This document shows, piece by piece, positions 7,819 through 18,130 of a stretch of 61,818 nucleotides of DNA (positions are counted from its first letter, which is position 1; the number at the start of each line of letters is the position of its first letter). The position numbers and the translations under genes were made by a program. Source of the DNA: Planctomycetota bacterium. GTDB lineage: Bacteria; Planctomycetota; UBA8742; UBA2392. The stretch covers positions 1 to 61,818 of the forward strand of contig JAJVIO010000029.1 of NCBI GenBank assembly GCA_022071975.1. Direction: 5' to 3'. The notes beneath the pieces were generated by a model that searched no databases, was not told the origin of the DNA, and saw only the letters and a program-made list of their open reading frames with translations.

Positions 7819-7876
7819 TGGCAGACTTCAGGTTTCCGGGTGCGAACAAGTATCAACGTGCCGGATGCCGGGGCGT

Positions 7877-9049
7877 TCAGTCGCGTATGCCGGCGCGCAG
7901 CTTGTAGCCCTGCACGAACACGCGCGGCAGCTTCTCGCCGCGTTCCTCCCACAGGGCCTGCAGCGCGGGCGGCACGCCGTCACCCAGCCACAACAGATCC
8001 TTCAGTATTTTCGCCACCGGCTCGGCGAACTCGGCGTCATCCAGCAGCGGCTTCAGCTGCTCAAGGACGGGCGCCGCCTCCTCCGGCCTCATGTCGTGGT
8101 GCGGGTGGCCCATGGTGTTCAGGGCGGCCAGCTTCGCCGCCCGAGTCCGCAGGCGGCCGACGGCGTGCACGCGGCCGTGGAAATCCTCGGGGCTCTCGGC
8201 GCCGCGGCACACGCGCAGGCACTGGTTGAGGGGCTCAACCAGTTCCGGCTGCTCGGTGGCCATGTCATCGATCAGCTCAAGCACCCAGGGACGGTGCTGG
8301 CGGTAACCGACGTCGAACTCAAGGCGCGTGTGTTTCAGAATCCAGTCGCGCACCTGGCCCGTGGTGTAGGGCAGGCGATGCAGCAGGATCTCGTTGCAGA
8401 CGTGGCGGTAGTTGCGCTCGCGGCCGATGGCGGTCTGCACGGCCATCAGGGCCTGGTGGCAGTAGTCGGCATGGCCGTGGTCTTGCGCCCACTCGGCGAT
8501 CTCGAGCAGCAGCTTGACTGTGCCGGCGTCGCCGCCGGACAGCGCGTCCAGCAGGCCGAAGCTGCCGGGGGCGGCGAAGCCGAACTTCTGGCCGACGCGG
8601 ATCACGGTGTTGCGCACCTTCAGTTCGTCGCTGCAGATCAGCTTGTGGACGATCTGGCTCATGGCTTTGTCCAGCTCGCGCGGCGCGGTCAACATGTAGG
8701 CGACATACTGGGGCAACAGGCCGGGCATGACCTTGTTGTGGGCGCAGGGCCAGCAGTTGAGGGCCCCGGCCATCTTGATCTGCTCGGCCACGTCGTTGCC
8801 GTTCAGGATGCCCCACACCAGCGCCTCGCAGCCCCACTTCGCGTAGTCTTTGCTCGGGTCTACGGGCGGCCTGGGCGGCGGGCCGTCGGGCAGCTCGGGC
8901 TCAAGGCGGCGCAGGCGGCGCACCACTTTGCTGTCGGTGCCGCAGTAGCGGCAGGTCATGATCGCCTGCTCGGCTTGCAGCTCGAGCGAAGCTCCGCAGC
9001 CGGGGCAGTAGGCGCGCTCGGCTTCCTGATAATGTTGCAGCTCAGCCAT
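7877..9049 (-). CDS. Zinc-ribbon protein with a helical repeat body
   Basis: This 390-residue protein begins with a zinc ribbon: CPGCG near residues 15-19 and CRYCG near 33-37. A proline-rich linker (PELPDGPPPRPP) follows, then ~310 residues of helices with HEAT-like character (HADYCHQALMAVQTAIG; VEPLNQCLRVCRG). Extra Cys and His occur at NCWPCAHNKVMPG, possibly a second metal site. No catalytic motif, signal peptide or membrane segment is seen. Its start is back to back with the cobalamin riboswitch on the opposite strand. No function is assigned. Confidence 0.65.
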   Translation of the reverse strand: MAELQHYQEAERAYCPGCGASLELQAEQAIMTCRYCGTDSKVVRRLRRLEPELPDGPPPRPPVDPSKDYAKWGCEALVWGILNGNDVAEQIKMAGALNCWPCAHNKVMPGLLPQYVAYMLTAPRELDKAMSQIVHKLICSDELKVRNTVIRVGQKFGFAAPGSFGLLDALSGGDAGTVKLLLEIAEWAQDHGHADYCHQALMAVQTAIGRERNYRHVCNEILLHRLPYTTGQVRDWILKHTRLEFDVGYRQHRPWVLELIDDMATEQPELVEPLNQCLRVCRGAESPEDFHGRVHAVGRLRTRAAKLAALNTMGHPHHDMRPEEAAPVLEQLKPLLDDAEFAEPVAKILKDLLWLGDGVPPALQALWEERGEKLPRVFVQGYKLRAGIRD

Positions 9050-9077
9050 GGCGCCAGTCTACCCAAGCGGATGCTTC

Positions 9078-9205
9078 GGGGTTAGATTGCACCCTTCACC
9101 ACGGGAACAGGGGTGTGATTCCCCGGCGGCCCCGCCACTGTAAAGCCAGACCTCGCGGTGATGCTGCTTTGTCTGAAGGCTCGAGGGAGGCCGGAGGGCG
9201 CGCGC
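9078..9205 (+). promoter_or_regulatory. Cobalamin (B12) riboswitch
   Basis: The conserved core reads in order: ACGGGAACAGGGGTGTGATTC (9101-9121, the GGGAA and GGTG parts), then CCGGCGGCCCCGCCACTGTA (9123-9142, the B12 box), then AAGCCAGACC (9143-9152). Flanking hairpin sequence extends to about 9200. Order, spacing and box sequences match cobalamin riboswitches. The gene downstream is the binding protein of a B12-type ABC importer, as expected for regulation by adenosylcobalamin. The edges are approximate. It probably folds over the ribosome site (GGAGG near 9191) when ligand is bound. Confidence 0.88.
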
Positions 9206-9209
9206 CCCC

Positions 9210-10092
9210 GTGCACGCGTCTTCCTGCGCGCGCGTGAAGAAACACCCACTGTTGATCGTGCTGCTGGTGGCCGCCGTCGCGGTCGCGGCCGCGTTCGGGC
9301 TTTCGCTGGCCTTGCACGGCGAGGCTGCCGCGCCTCCGCAGGCGGTGCAGACGGTGGTCTCACTGTCGCCGCCGATCACCGAGACGCTGTTTGAAATCGG
9401 CGCCGGCGAGCTGGTGATCGGCCGCAGCGACTACTGCGACTTCCCGCCACCGGCCCTGGCGCTGCCCACCTGCGGCACGGCGCTGACGCCCAATTCCGAG
9501 GCAATCGTGCGCCTGGGCCCCGGGCTGATTATCGCCGACGAATCGAAGGGCACGCCCCGCGACGAAATCGCGCGCCTGGGCAACGCCGCTTTTCTGCCCT
9601 GGCTGACAGCCGAGGACATCGTGGCCAGCACCCGCAAGCTCGGTGCACTCACAGGCCATATAGAGGAAGCAAACCTACTTGCGGACGACCTGGCCGCGGC
9701 CTTGAGCCGCCGAGCGCCGGAGAACGCGCCGCGCGTGCTGCTGGTGATGACGCCCAGCCCCGGCAAGCTTGAGCCCATCACCTTCTTCCGGCGCAACTCG
9801 ATCCACGGCCGCATGCTTGAGGCGGCGGGCGGGCGCAACGTCGTGGACTACGACGAAACCGGCGTGCCGGTGATCAGCTGGACCCGGACATCATCATCGG
9901 GATCGACCTGAACGACGAGCAGCCCGCCAGCCAGCGCGCGCAGATCCTGCACGACTGGCAAACTCTCGCGCCGCTGACGGCCGTGAAGCACGGGCGGATC
10001 GGCGTGCTGCACGGCAAACACTTCTACGGCGCGGGGCGGCGGCTGCTGCGCGCGATTGATGAGTTGCAGGCCGAGATCGAGCGGCTGAAGCC

Positions 10093-10096
<4 letters not shown>
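9210..10096 (+). pseudogene. BtuF-like cobalamin-binding protein gene, frameshifted
   Basis: Bases 9210-9911 encode a signal anchor (KKHPLLIVLLVAAVAVAAAF) and most of a periplasmic binding protein: VVSLSPPITETLFEIGAG, then GRSDYCDFP, and AIVRLGPGLIIADE. Near 9876 the frame breaks. The family's LDPDIIIGIDLNDEQ and C-terminal helix (YGAGRRLLRAIDELQ) continue in another frame from 9878 to the stop at 10094-10096, which overlaps the ATPase start. A real mutation or a sequencing error would look the same. About five residues usually found between VIS and LDPD are missing, so a small deletion is possible. The start could be 9210 or GTG 9234. It is the first gene behind the riboswitch. Confidence 0.75.
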
Positions 10097-10859
<763 letters not shown>

Positions 10860-10863
<4 letters not shown>

Positions 10864-11834
10864 AAACCCGCGTGCTGCTGCTGTGCGCGCTGAGCGCTGC
10901 CGTGATCGCCGCTTCGCCGTGGCTGGGTCGTTCGCTGGAGGGCGACTCCGGCCGTTTCATCCTGGAAAACCTGCGCATCCCGCGCGTGCTGATGGCCGTG
11001 CTGGTGGGCGGCACGCTGTCGTTGGTGGGTGCTTGCTACCAGACCATCTTCGCCAACCCGCTGGCCGCGCCCAGCACCGTGGGCACCACGGCTGGCGCGA
11101 CGCTGGGGGCGCTGGTGGCGGTGGTGGCCGCGCCGGCGCTGGGCATCAGCCTGGCCAACGGGCTGCCGATGATCGCGGCGCTGGCGTTCATCGGCGCACT
11201 GCTGGTGAGCCTGGCGATCGCGGCCATTGCCTCGCGCGGCAAGGCGCGGGTGAACGACATTTTGCTGGCGGGCATCGCGATTTCACTGGCGGCGGGCGCG
11301 ATCTCGACCGGGTTGCAGTTCAGCGCCGACCAGGTGCAACTGTACGCGGCAATCCAGTGGACGCTTGGCCATCTGCCGCAGGTGGGCTACCGGGGGCTGG
11401 TCATGATCCTGCCCTTCATGGCGATCTGCTGGGGCGTGCTGCTTTCCCAGACCCGCGCTTTGCAAACACTGCTGGGCGGCGAAGAACGCGCCCACAGCCA
11501 GGGCGTGAACGTGCCTTGGCTGCGCTCGCTGGTACTGGGCGTGGGTGCTTTAGGTGTGGGCGCCTGCGTGGCGTGGTGCGGGCCCATCGCGTTCATCGGC
11601 CTGATCGTGCCGCACATGGTGCGCATGGGCGTGGGCGCCAGCCGACGCGTGATGCTGCCGATGTCGGTGGTGCTGGGTGCGGGCTTCCTGGCCGCCTGCG
11701 ACACGGTTGCCAGGCTGATCGTTCCCGGCCGCGAGCTGCCCGTGGGCGTGGTGACCAGCGCGATCGGCGCGCCGCTGCTGGTATGGCTGGTGGTGCGGCA
11801 GGGATCAGGCCGCGGCACGCATAAGTCAAGCTGA
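10860..11834 (+). CDS. btuC: ABC transporter permease, FecCD/BtuC family
   Basis: This 324-residue protein starts at ATG 10860, overlapping the ATPase stop. It is strongly hydrophobic with about nine or ten helices. Family markers are RIPRVLMAVLVGG near residue 40, NPLAAPSTVGTTAGA, and the ATPase-contact region GPIAFIGLIVPHMVR. The last motif is diagnostic for the FecCD permease family, and PGRELPVGVVTSAIGAP matches the conserved C-terminal loop. The short spacing and the riboswitch support cobalamin as substrate. The operon has no outer-membrane receptor gene next to it. Confidence 0.88.
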
Positions 11835-11930
11835 CGCGAAGCACTGCAACAGCATTGGCCACGCGGAGGCGCGAAGGCACCAAGAATTCTTGGCGATTCG
11901 CACGCTGCTTCCGTTCCGGGACCGTGTGTA

Positions 11931-12038
11931 AACGCCAGGACGCCAAGAACGCCACGGCCTTTGCCTTGCTTGCACGTCCATTGGCCAATCAGCGCGCCGC
12001 TACGCTGGAGCCGTGGCGCAACCTGGCGCCCTGGCGTT
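11931..12038. repeat. Palindromic repeat core, copy 1 (108 bp)
   Basis: The left arm starts AACGCCAGGACGCCA and continues to CGCCACGGC. The right arm starts GCCGTGGCG and ends CCTGGCGCCCTGGCGTT. The arms pair over ~28 bases with few mismatches. The loop holds TTGGCCAAT. Confidence 0.85.
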
Positions 12039-12329
12039 GATACCCTCCCGGCTTTACTGCAGATGGTTCACTAATAATCAGCCCTTTGCGCCCCCGCGCC
12101 TCCGCGTGGCCTGAGCTTTACAGATTACCTCAGTCCTTCGCTCCTTCGTTCCTTCGCGTTGAAACCAGAACCATGAGGGAGCTGCTACAGAAGCCAACTG
12201 CATATGCGGTTGTCCACGAAGTCGCACGAAGTTCACGAAGCACTGCAACAGCATTAGCCACGCGGGGGCGCGAAGGCGCTAAGAATCCTTGGCGACTCGC
12301 ACGCTGTTTCAGTTCAGGGACCGAGCGTA

Positions 12330-12437
12330 AACGCCAGGACGCCAAGAACGCCACGGCCTTTGCCTTGCTTGCACGTCCATTGGCCAATCAGCGCGCCGCT
12401 ACGCTGGAGCCGTGGCGCAACCTGGCGCCCTGGCGTT
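12330..12437. repeat. Palindromic repeat core, copy 2 (108 bp)
   Basis: It looks identical to copy 1 over the whole core, including arms and the TTGGCCAAT loop. It starts 399 bases after copy 1. Confidence 0.85.
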
Positions 12438-12666
12438 GATACCCTCACCCGTTTGCGGAAAATGTACGACCAACAACCAGCCCTTCGCTCCTTCGTTCCT
12501 TCGCGTTGAAAACCGAACCATGAGCGAGCAGCGGCAAAAGCCAACTGCCAATGCGGTTGTCCACGAAGTTCACGAAGGACGACAACGGCATCAGCGACAC
12601 GAAGGAACGAAGGAGCGAAGAGTCCTGTGTGATTCGAACGCTGTTTCTGTTGAGGGAACGTGTGTA

Positions 12667-12774
12667 AACGCAAGGATGCAAAGAACGCCACGGCCTTTGC
12701 CTTGCTTGCTCGTCCATTGGCCAATCAGCGCGCCGCTACACTGGAGCCGTGACGCAACCTGGCGCCCTGGCGTT
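12667..12774. repeat. Palindromic repeat core, copy 3 (108 bp, degenerate left arm)
   Basis: It has the same length and loop. The left arm is changed (AACGCAAGGATGCAAAG) and the right arm has GCCGTGACG, so pairing is weaker. It starts 337 bases after copy 2. Confidence 0.85.
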
Positions 12775-12981
12775 GTTCTGACGCCCCCACGTGCCGGGTG
12801 ATGCGCCACCAGCAACCAGCCCTTTGCGCCCCCGCGCCCCCGCGTGGTCTATGCTTTTCTTCGTGTACTTCCTGGACAACCGCAGTTGCATTGCAGGCCG
12901 GGCAGCTGGCCGCTTACCTCTTTTTTCCATCGAATTGTGAACAAAGGCGTTCCACGCTATACAGCTTCCCGGAGGTGGCCT

Positions 12982-14025
12982 TTGGCCTTCATTGACGACA
13001 GCGATCTGCGTCCCGCGGCGCCCGAACCGAAAGTCATCATCCAGCAGGCCCCGCGCGGGCCGCTGGTGCCGGTGTTGCTGGTGGTTTTGATCCTGGCCGT
13101 GCTGGCTCTGGCCTTTGTGTTCGCCCTGCCCTACCTCAAGACTGACAGCGGGCCGGACGCACCCGCAACCCCCACCGTGTCCGCCAGCCAGCTTGAGCCC
13201 GAAATGCTGGTCACCCCCACCGGCCGTAAACTGGATGTAATCGAGTTCGGCGGCTACCTGTTCGAGATCACGCGGCTGGCCTACAGCAACGTGCCGCGCG
13301 CGCGCACGGTAACGATCACGGTGCCGGGTAAACCGCCGCAAATGGGCGTGTTCCACATCAATGAGAGTTTTGCGGGCGGCAAGATCCGCGTGGTCGAGAT
13401 CACCAGCAGCTCGGTGGTGCTTGAAGCCAACGGCGAGCAGAAAGTGTTCGCGATCAACGGCGCCGACCCGGGCGAAATCTGGGACAAGGCGCCCGCCGGT
13501 ACGCAGATCATCCCGCCGCGCGACACCGGCACCATCCCCGACCTGCCCGCCGGCGTCGAACGCCCGGCGCAGGACCCGCGCAAGGACATCCCCGAGCCTG
13601 AGCCGAAGAAAACCGGCTCGCTGCTCGGCAACACCAACGAAGACCCGGAAGACGTCAAGGGCCTCGAAGACCTCGACCTGCCGGACGTTCGCCCGGTACC
13701 GCTGGACCGCGCCGAATACCTGACGCTGGTGCGCGACATGGCCGACCGATTCGAGAAAGAAATGGTGCTGGGTCTCGCCATCGAACGCGACACCCGCATG
13801 GTCTACGGCCTGATGATCAAAAACCTGCGCGGCAACAGCTTCTTCGCCGCCCACGGCCTGCTGGTCGGCGACGTGATCCTGGCCGTCAACGAAGAGCCGG
13901 TGCGCAACATCGAAGAGCTGAACCTGGTGGCCCGCAGCAACGTGTTCCGCGACGAGGTGCGCCTTGAGCTCGAACGCGATGGCAACCTGATCACTTTCGT
14001 TTTCCAGCCCGGTGTGCCAGACTGA
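12982..14025 (+). CDS. Membrane-anchored PDZ protein, GspC-like
   Basis: This 347-residue protein uses a TTG start at 12982, chosen because GGAGGTGG (12971-12978) sits at the right distance and no ATG is near; the frame is open further upstream only through repeat DNA. One membrane helix (~28-51) follows a short cytoplasmic tail. A beta-rich domain with GKIRVVEITSSSVVLEANGE resembles the homology region of type II secretion protein GspC/PulC. An acidic-proline linker leads to a C-terminal PDZ domain (~255-345; GLLVGDVILAVNEEPVRN). It probably sits in the inner membrane and binds secretion partners. No other T2SS gene is adjacent, so the GspC role is inference. Confidence 0.65.
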   Translation: MAFIDDSDLRPAAPEPKVIIQQAPRGPLVPVLLVVLILAVLALAFVFALPYLKTDSGPDAPATPTVSASQLEPEMLVTPTGRKLDVIEFGGYLFEITRLAYSNVPRARTVTITVPGKPPQMGVFHINESFAGGKIRVVEITSSSVVLEANGEQKVFAINGADPGEIWDKAPAGTQIIPPRDTGTIPDLPAGVERPAQDPRKDIPEPEPKKTGSLLGNTNEDPEDVKGLEDLDLPDVRPVPLDRAEYLTLVRDMADRFEKEMVLGLAIERDTRMVYGLMIKNLRGNSFFAAHGLLVGDVILAVNEEPVRNIEELNLVARSNVFRDEVRLELERDGNLITFVFQPGVPD

Positions 14026-14104
14026 AGCGCACTTGGGGGCGGTCTCACTCGTGTTTGTGCCGCGCCGGTGACAGCCGGCGCCGTCCGTAGGAGTGAGCTG
14101 CGCA

Positions 14105-15823
14105 ATGAGAATCCTGTTGATCCTGCTGGCGCTGTCCGTGGCGCCCGTCCTGCTTGCACAGAACGTCGAGCTGGTTGACCTGCAACAGCCCGCCGCGGGA
14201 CCCGTGCAGCCCGGCACCGCCAACCACGAAGTTCTGCAGCTGCGGCTTTACAAGAACAGCGGCTCGCCGGCATCCAGCATGACCCAGCTTAAGGTCAAGC
14301 TGTCCGGCACCGCCACCAGCAGCGACTGGACGGCCGTGGACCTGTACTTCGACGCCGACCACAGCCGCACCATCAACACCGGCGACCAGTTGCTGGGCAC
14401 GGCCACGGTGACCTCGGCGGGCAAAGTGACGTTCAGCGGGCTGAGCCAGCCGATCCAGGACGGCTTCCTGAACGGCTTCGATTACCTGGTCAGCGTGGAT
14501 GTGGACGCGGCCGCCACGCCCGGTAACACGTTCGTGCTGGAGGTGGACGCCATCGACGTGACGGTTTCCGCGGGCACGGTCAGCGCGCCGCTGGGCGTCA
14601 TCACCAGCAACACCCACACCATCCGGATCGACAACGGCGCCGAGATCGACGTGCGCCAGGCCAGCACATCGATTCCCAGCAGCACGTTCGCCACCCACGA
14701 CGTCGGCTACGTGCCGACTTCCGCCGGCAACCTGACGTTCACGGTCTGGAACACCGGCACGGGCACGCTTTCGCTGACCGGCACGCCTCTGGTCGAGATC
14801 ACCTTCGTCAACAACTGCACCGCCACGGTAACCACCCAGCCCAGCGCCAGCATTGCCGCAGGCGGCAGCAGCAACTTCGTCGTGGCCGTGGACCCCGTGA
14901 ACCCGACGACTTTCGCCTTCACGTTCAAGATCGAGAACAGCGACTTCGACGAGTTCCCGTACGTTGTGCAGTGCGTGGGCTCCGCGACGCCGCTGCCGGA
15001 GATCTCCATCGAGTACCTTGCCTCGCCGGTGCCCGATGGCGGCACCATCACGCTGGGCAGCTACACCGCAGGCCTGCCGGCCACCATGAACCTGACCATC
15101 TACAACACCGGGCCCGGCTCTCTGATACTGAACGGCTCGCCGCTGGTGGACTTCCCCACCCAGAACAACGTGGCCTGCACGCTGCAGACGCCGCCCACTA
15201 CCCCGGTGGCGGCAAGCGGAGGCAGCACCAGCTTCACGGTGTCGTTCACTCCCGCGGGCAGCGGCAACTGGACGTTCGTGATCTGGGTCGAGAACAACGA
15301 CTCCAACGAAAATCCCTACAACATCACGGTAGACGGCACCTCGCCACCCGTGACGCCTACCAGGCTGGGCGTCTACCGCAACCCGGCCAACGCCAGCGCC
15401 ACACTGGCGTTCGGCACGCAGCCGATCGTTTCCGTTCAGGACAACAACGGCGCCGTCAACACCTCGGACAACTCCACGGTGATCGTCGCTTCCATCACGG
15501 GCGGTACCGGCGCGCCCGGCGCGACACTGGGCGGCACGCTCACCGCCACCTGCGTCAACGGTTACGCGACGTTCAGTAACCTTTCGATCAACCTGCAGGG
15601 CACGGCCTACACCCTGACCTTCACCCACCAGGCCGGCACGTTGACCTCGGCCGTTTCGGGCAGCTTTGACGTCGGCGCCGCGCCACCACCGCCTCCCAAA
15701 GACAACGGCGGTGACGACGGCGGCGGCTGCAGCAGCGCGCCGGGCAGGCCGTGGCTGATGCTGTTGGGACTGGCGGCGGCGCTGCTGGTCGGCATTCGCA
15801 CCCGCAAGCGCCCAAGCGCCTGA
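14105..15823 (+). CDS. Secreted beta-sandwich protein with a Cys/Arg sorting tail
   Basis: This is a 572-residue protein. ATG 14105 is chosen because it begins the signal peptide MRILLILLALSVAPVLLAQ and has GGAGTG upstream. The body is low in Lys and rich in Thr, Ser, Asn and Gly. Two repeats of the choice-of-anchor-D type are visible (LTFTVWNTGTGTLSLTGTPL and MNLTIYNTGPGSLILNGSPL), and an Ig-like region closes it. The C-terminus has a Gly/Asp linker, one Cys (GGGCSSAPGR), a hydrophobic helix and RTRKR. This is the layout of CTERM signals of the rhombosortase/MYXO type. It is probably exported and surface-anchored. No enzyme motif is seen. Confidence 0.7.
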   Translation: MRILLILLALSVAPVLLAQNVELVDLQQPAAGPVQPGTANHEVLQLRLYKNSGSPASSMTQLKVKLSGTATSSDWTAVDLYFDADHSRTINTGDQLLGTATVTSAGKVTFSGLSQPIQDGFLNGFDYLVSVDVDAAATPGNTFVLEVDAIDVTVSAGTVSAPLGVITSNTHTIRIDNGAEIDVRQASTSIPSSTFATHDVGYVPTSAGNLTFTVWNTGTGTLSLTGTPLVEITFVNNCTATVTTQPSASIAAGGSSNFVVAVDPVNPTTFAFTFKIENSDFDEFPYVVQCVGSATPLPEISIEYLASPVPDGGTITLGSYTAGLPATMNLTIYNTGPGSLILNGSPLVDFPTQNNVACTLQTPPTTPVAASGGSTSFTVSFTPAGSGNWTFVIWVENNDSNENPYNITVDGTSPPVTPTRLGVYRNPANASATLAFGTQPIVSVQDNNGAVNTSDNSTVIVASITGGTGAPGATLGGTLTATCVNGYATFSNLSINLQGTAYTLTFTHQAGTLTSAVSGSFDVGAAPPPPPKDNGGDDGGGCSSAPGRPWLMLLGLAAALLVGIRTRKRPSA

Positions 15824-15874
15824 GCCTGGAATTTTCCTGACCCCATTTTTCCCTCGGCCGGCACTACTAGGCTG

Positions 15875-16384
15875 ATGCTGATGGCCATCGACCGCCGGCT
15901 TGAGCTGGAAAAGCTCGTGCGCGCGCACCAGCGCGGCGTGTGGCGCTATCTGCGCTACCTGGGCGCCGCAAACGCCGAGGCCGACGACCTGACGCAGGAG
16001 ACATTCCTGGCCGTGTGGAAGCAGCCTTTTGACGACTACGACGAGCGCGCCACGGCGGCCTACCTGCGCCAGGTGGCAAAGAACAGGTTCCTGATGCACC
16101 TGCGCGCCAAAGGCCGCAGGCCTGAAGTGAACCTGGAAGCAGCCGAGCACGAATTCGCCGGCTTCGCGCGCGACGATGGCGGCGAAGGCCACATCGCGGC
16201 GCTGAGCGAATGCATGCAGGGGCTGCAGGGCAAGGCGAAACAGGTAGTGGACGTTTACTACGTGCAGGGTCATTCACGCGCGGCCGCGGCAACGCTTCTG
16301 CAGATGACCGAAGAGGGTGTGAAAACCCTGCTGCGCCGCGTGAAAGACAGCCTGCGCGAGTGCGTGGAACGGAAGTTGAAGTAG
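15875..16384 (+). CDS. ECF-family RNA polymerase sigma factor
   Basis: This 169-residue protein may start at ATG 15875 or 15881. Region 2 reads VWRYLRYLGAANAEADDLTQETFLAVW, with the DDLTQE core of sigma-70 region 2.2. Region 4 has the HTH SRAAAATLLQMTEEGVKTLLRRVKDSL. It closely resembles the second sigma factor of the window (30554-31078), including HQxGVWRYLR and the KTLLRR ending, so they are paralogues. The next gene, 63 bases downstream, encodes a membrane FecR-like protein likely to be its anti-sigma partner. Confidence 0.9.
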   Translation: MLMAIDRRLELEKLVRAHQRGVWRYLRYLGAANAEADDLTQETFLAVWKQPFDDYDERATAAYLRQVAKNRFLMHLRAKGRRPEVNLEAAEHEFAGFARDDGGEGHIAALSECMQGLQGKAKQVVDVYYVQGHSRAAAATLLQMTEEGVKTLLRRVKDSLRECVERKLK

Positions 16385-16447
16385 GGGTCTGGCTCCTTTT
16401 GTGGAGCGAAGCGGAACAAAAGCCTTCGCTTGCGACGGCAAACGACC

Positions 16448-18130
16448 ATGAGCGACGAAACCAACAACCCCGAACGCGAGCGCCTGGAAGACCTCAATAT
16501 AGAGGAAGCCGCCGGCCGCGTGACGCCGCCGGACCTGACGGCGCGCATCCTGGCCGCGGCCCAGCGCGGCGCGATCGACGACGCCGTGACGCCGATCAGC
16601 GGGGCGCATTCCGTGCCGCGCAGCGTACGGCCGCCCGCCGGCCGTCGCATGACCGCGGCGCTGCCCAGGCGCAACTGGCAGGGCGCCGGGATCGTGTTGT
16701 CGGCCGTGCTGCTGTTCGCGCTGGCGCTGGTAGCGTTCGTGGTCTGGAAGGGCCCGGCCGAGAAACCAACAGGACAGCCTGCCACGGCCGAGCAACCCAG
16801 GGACGTGCAGCCTGAAGCTCCTGGCGCATCGCCCAAGCGATCGATCCCAGAGGAACCACAGGAGCGTGAACCGGAAAAGCAGCCCAAGCCGGACCTGGAA
16901 CCTAGGGTCGAGCCGAAGCCCGAGGAAGGCACACCGGAGCCGGAGCGGCCGGAAGAAATCGTTGAGGAACCCAAGCCGGAACCCGAACCCAGGCAACCCG
17001 AAGACGTAGTCGAACAACCAGGCCCAGAGTCGAAGCCGGCACCAGAGCCGGAGCAGCCAAAGGAAACCGTCGAGCAGCCCAAGCCGGATGACAAGTCCGA
17101 AGTTAAATCGACACCTGCGCCCGTCGCAGTCGCATATGTGCCGGACGGAGCGTACTCCAGGGGCGCACACCATTACCAGTTTCGAAAGTCTCCCGATGAC
17201 GAATGGGCGAAGCTCTACTCGCAACTCAAGGACATTCCGCCCAGCAACGACGACAAGACTTGGCTGTACGAAGGCTGGCAGTTGAGATCAGAAGCGGGCG
17301 ATGTGTACCTGACGAATGGTGCACTGATCCAACTCGATGGCGTGGCCGGGTTCCACACCTTTGCAAATGGCCTCCGAATCGAATTGGTTGAAGATGAGAT
17401 GTACGTCGACAACCTCGCTACCACTTCCACGGTGCAGGTGACTCAAGGGGAACTGCTGGTCAACATCTCGGACGGCGCTGCCTTGTTTGAATCCAGGAGT
17501 GGCAAGCTGGACATCTTCTGTGTCGACGGCCAGGTTGAGGTCGATGGAAAGATTATCGCCGCAGGTTACGCAGCTACACTGGGCAAACGTGGTCTCTCGA
17601 GAATCCGCGAAGCGACCCAACGGGATATGGACCACCCTCTTTTGACGGGCGCAACGCCACGTCAGCTTGGACTTGAGGAGTTTGATTCCGAGCCCGTCGG
17701 TGGATTCATCCAGGGAGCGATTGAAACTCGATCCGCGACAGAGCTTGGCACCGACGATGCCGGCCACGTGGCGATCGACACCGGCCGTGACGCGGCCGTC
17801 GCATTCCAGTTTGATGGCGATCACGCGACACTTCGCGGCGAAAGCGTGCGGGTGCGCTACCGCGCCACCGGCGCGAAAAAGCTGATCCTGCAGATGTTCT
17901 GCCCGGCGCGGAACGACAACTTCGGCATCGACCTCGAGCCCGGCAAGGCCGGCGAATGGCACGTGCTCGAGATCAAGCTCAGTGACCTGCGCGACCGCGT
18001 GTCGCACAAGGACGCGCCGCCGCCGGGCACGCTGCTGAGCAGCTTCACACTGGCATTGACAGGTCAAGATGACGCGCAGCTCGAAGTGGACTGGGTCGAG
18101 CTGGTGCGCGAACCGAGATACGGAGAATAG
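16448..18130 (+). CDS. Membrane FecR-like anti-sigma protein with Pro/Glu linker
   Basis: This 560-residue protein starts at ATG 16448 (MSDETNNPERERLEDLN). The ~75-residue cytoplasmic N-terminus is of the size that binds ECF sigma factors. One membrane helix follows (~78-101; AGIVLSAVLLFALALVAFVV), then a ~110-residue Pro/Glu/Lys linker. A FecR-like beta region (~270-385) contains FANGLRIELVEDEMYVDN and KLDIFCVDGQVEVDGK. A C-terminal jelly-roll-like domain follows (VRVRYRATGAKKLILQMF). It is placed directly after the sigma gene, so it should hold that sigma at the membrane until a periplasmic signal arrives. The ligand is unknown. Confidence 0.7.
   Translation: MSDETNNPERERLEDLNIEEAAGRVTPPDLTARILAAAQRGAIDDAVTPISGAHSVPRSVRPPAGRRMTAALPRRNWQGAGIVLSAVLLFALALVAFVVWKGPAEKPTGQPATAEQPRDVQPEAPGASPKRSIPEEPQEREPEKQPKPDLEPRVEPKPEEGTPEPERPEEIVEEPKPEPEPRQPEDVVEQPGPESKPAPEPEQPKETVEQPKPDDKSEVKSTPAPVAVAYVPDGAYSRGAHHYQFRKSPDDEWAKLYSQLKDIPPSNDDKTWLYEGWQLRSEAGDVYLTNGALIQLDGVAGFHTFANGLRIELVEDEMYVDNLATTSTVQVTQGELLVNISDGAALFESRSGKLDIFCVDGQVEVDGKIIAAGYAATLGKRGLSRIREATQRDMDHPLLTGATPRQLGLEEFDSEPVGGFIQGAIETRSATELGTDDAGHVAIDTGRDAAVAFQFDGDHATLRGESVRVRYRATGAKKLILQMFCPARNDNFGIDLEPGKAGEWHVLEIKLSDLRDRVSHKDAPPPGTLLSSFTLALTGQDDAQLEVDWVELVREPRYGE

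Larger units (their letters stand above)
11835..12981. repeat. Spacer of ~1.1 kb with three nested palindromic repeat units
   Basis: No gene is seen. Three related units of ~340-400 bases follow each other. Each has a 108-base core (11931-12038, 12330-12437, 12667-12774) bounded by inverted arms, and outer arms that are inverted copies of each other. The outer arms are of two kinds: CCACGCGGAGGCGCGAAGGC paired with GCGCCCCCGCGCCTCCGCGT, and CACGAAGGAACGAAGGAGCG paired with CGCTCCTTCGTTCCTTCGCG. The reading frames across it repeat the same peptide because they translate the repeat. Confidence 0.85.

Noticed and set aside
12086..12439. Reading frames across the repeat units
   Set aside because: Both this frame and 11855-12040 give the same peptide because they translate copies of one repeat; no ribosome site.
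11835..12981. CRISPR array
   Set aside because: The repeat units are ~340-400 bases with palindromic cores, not short repeats with unique spacers; no cas gene is present.
14045..16273. 742-residue frame on the minus strand
   Set aside because: It lies opposite two good genes with signal peptide, ribosome sites and family motifs; its sequence is His/Arg/Gly-rich, as expected from the antisense strand of GC-rich genes.
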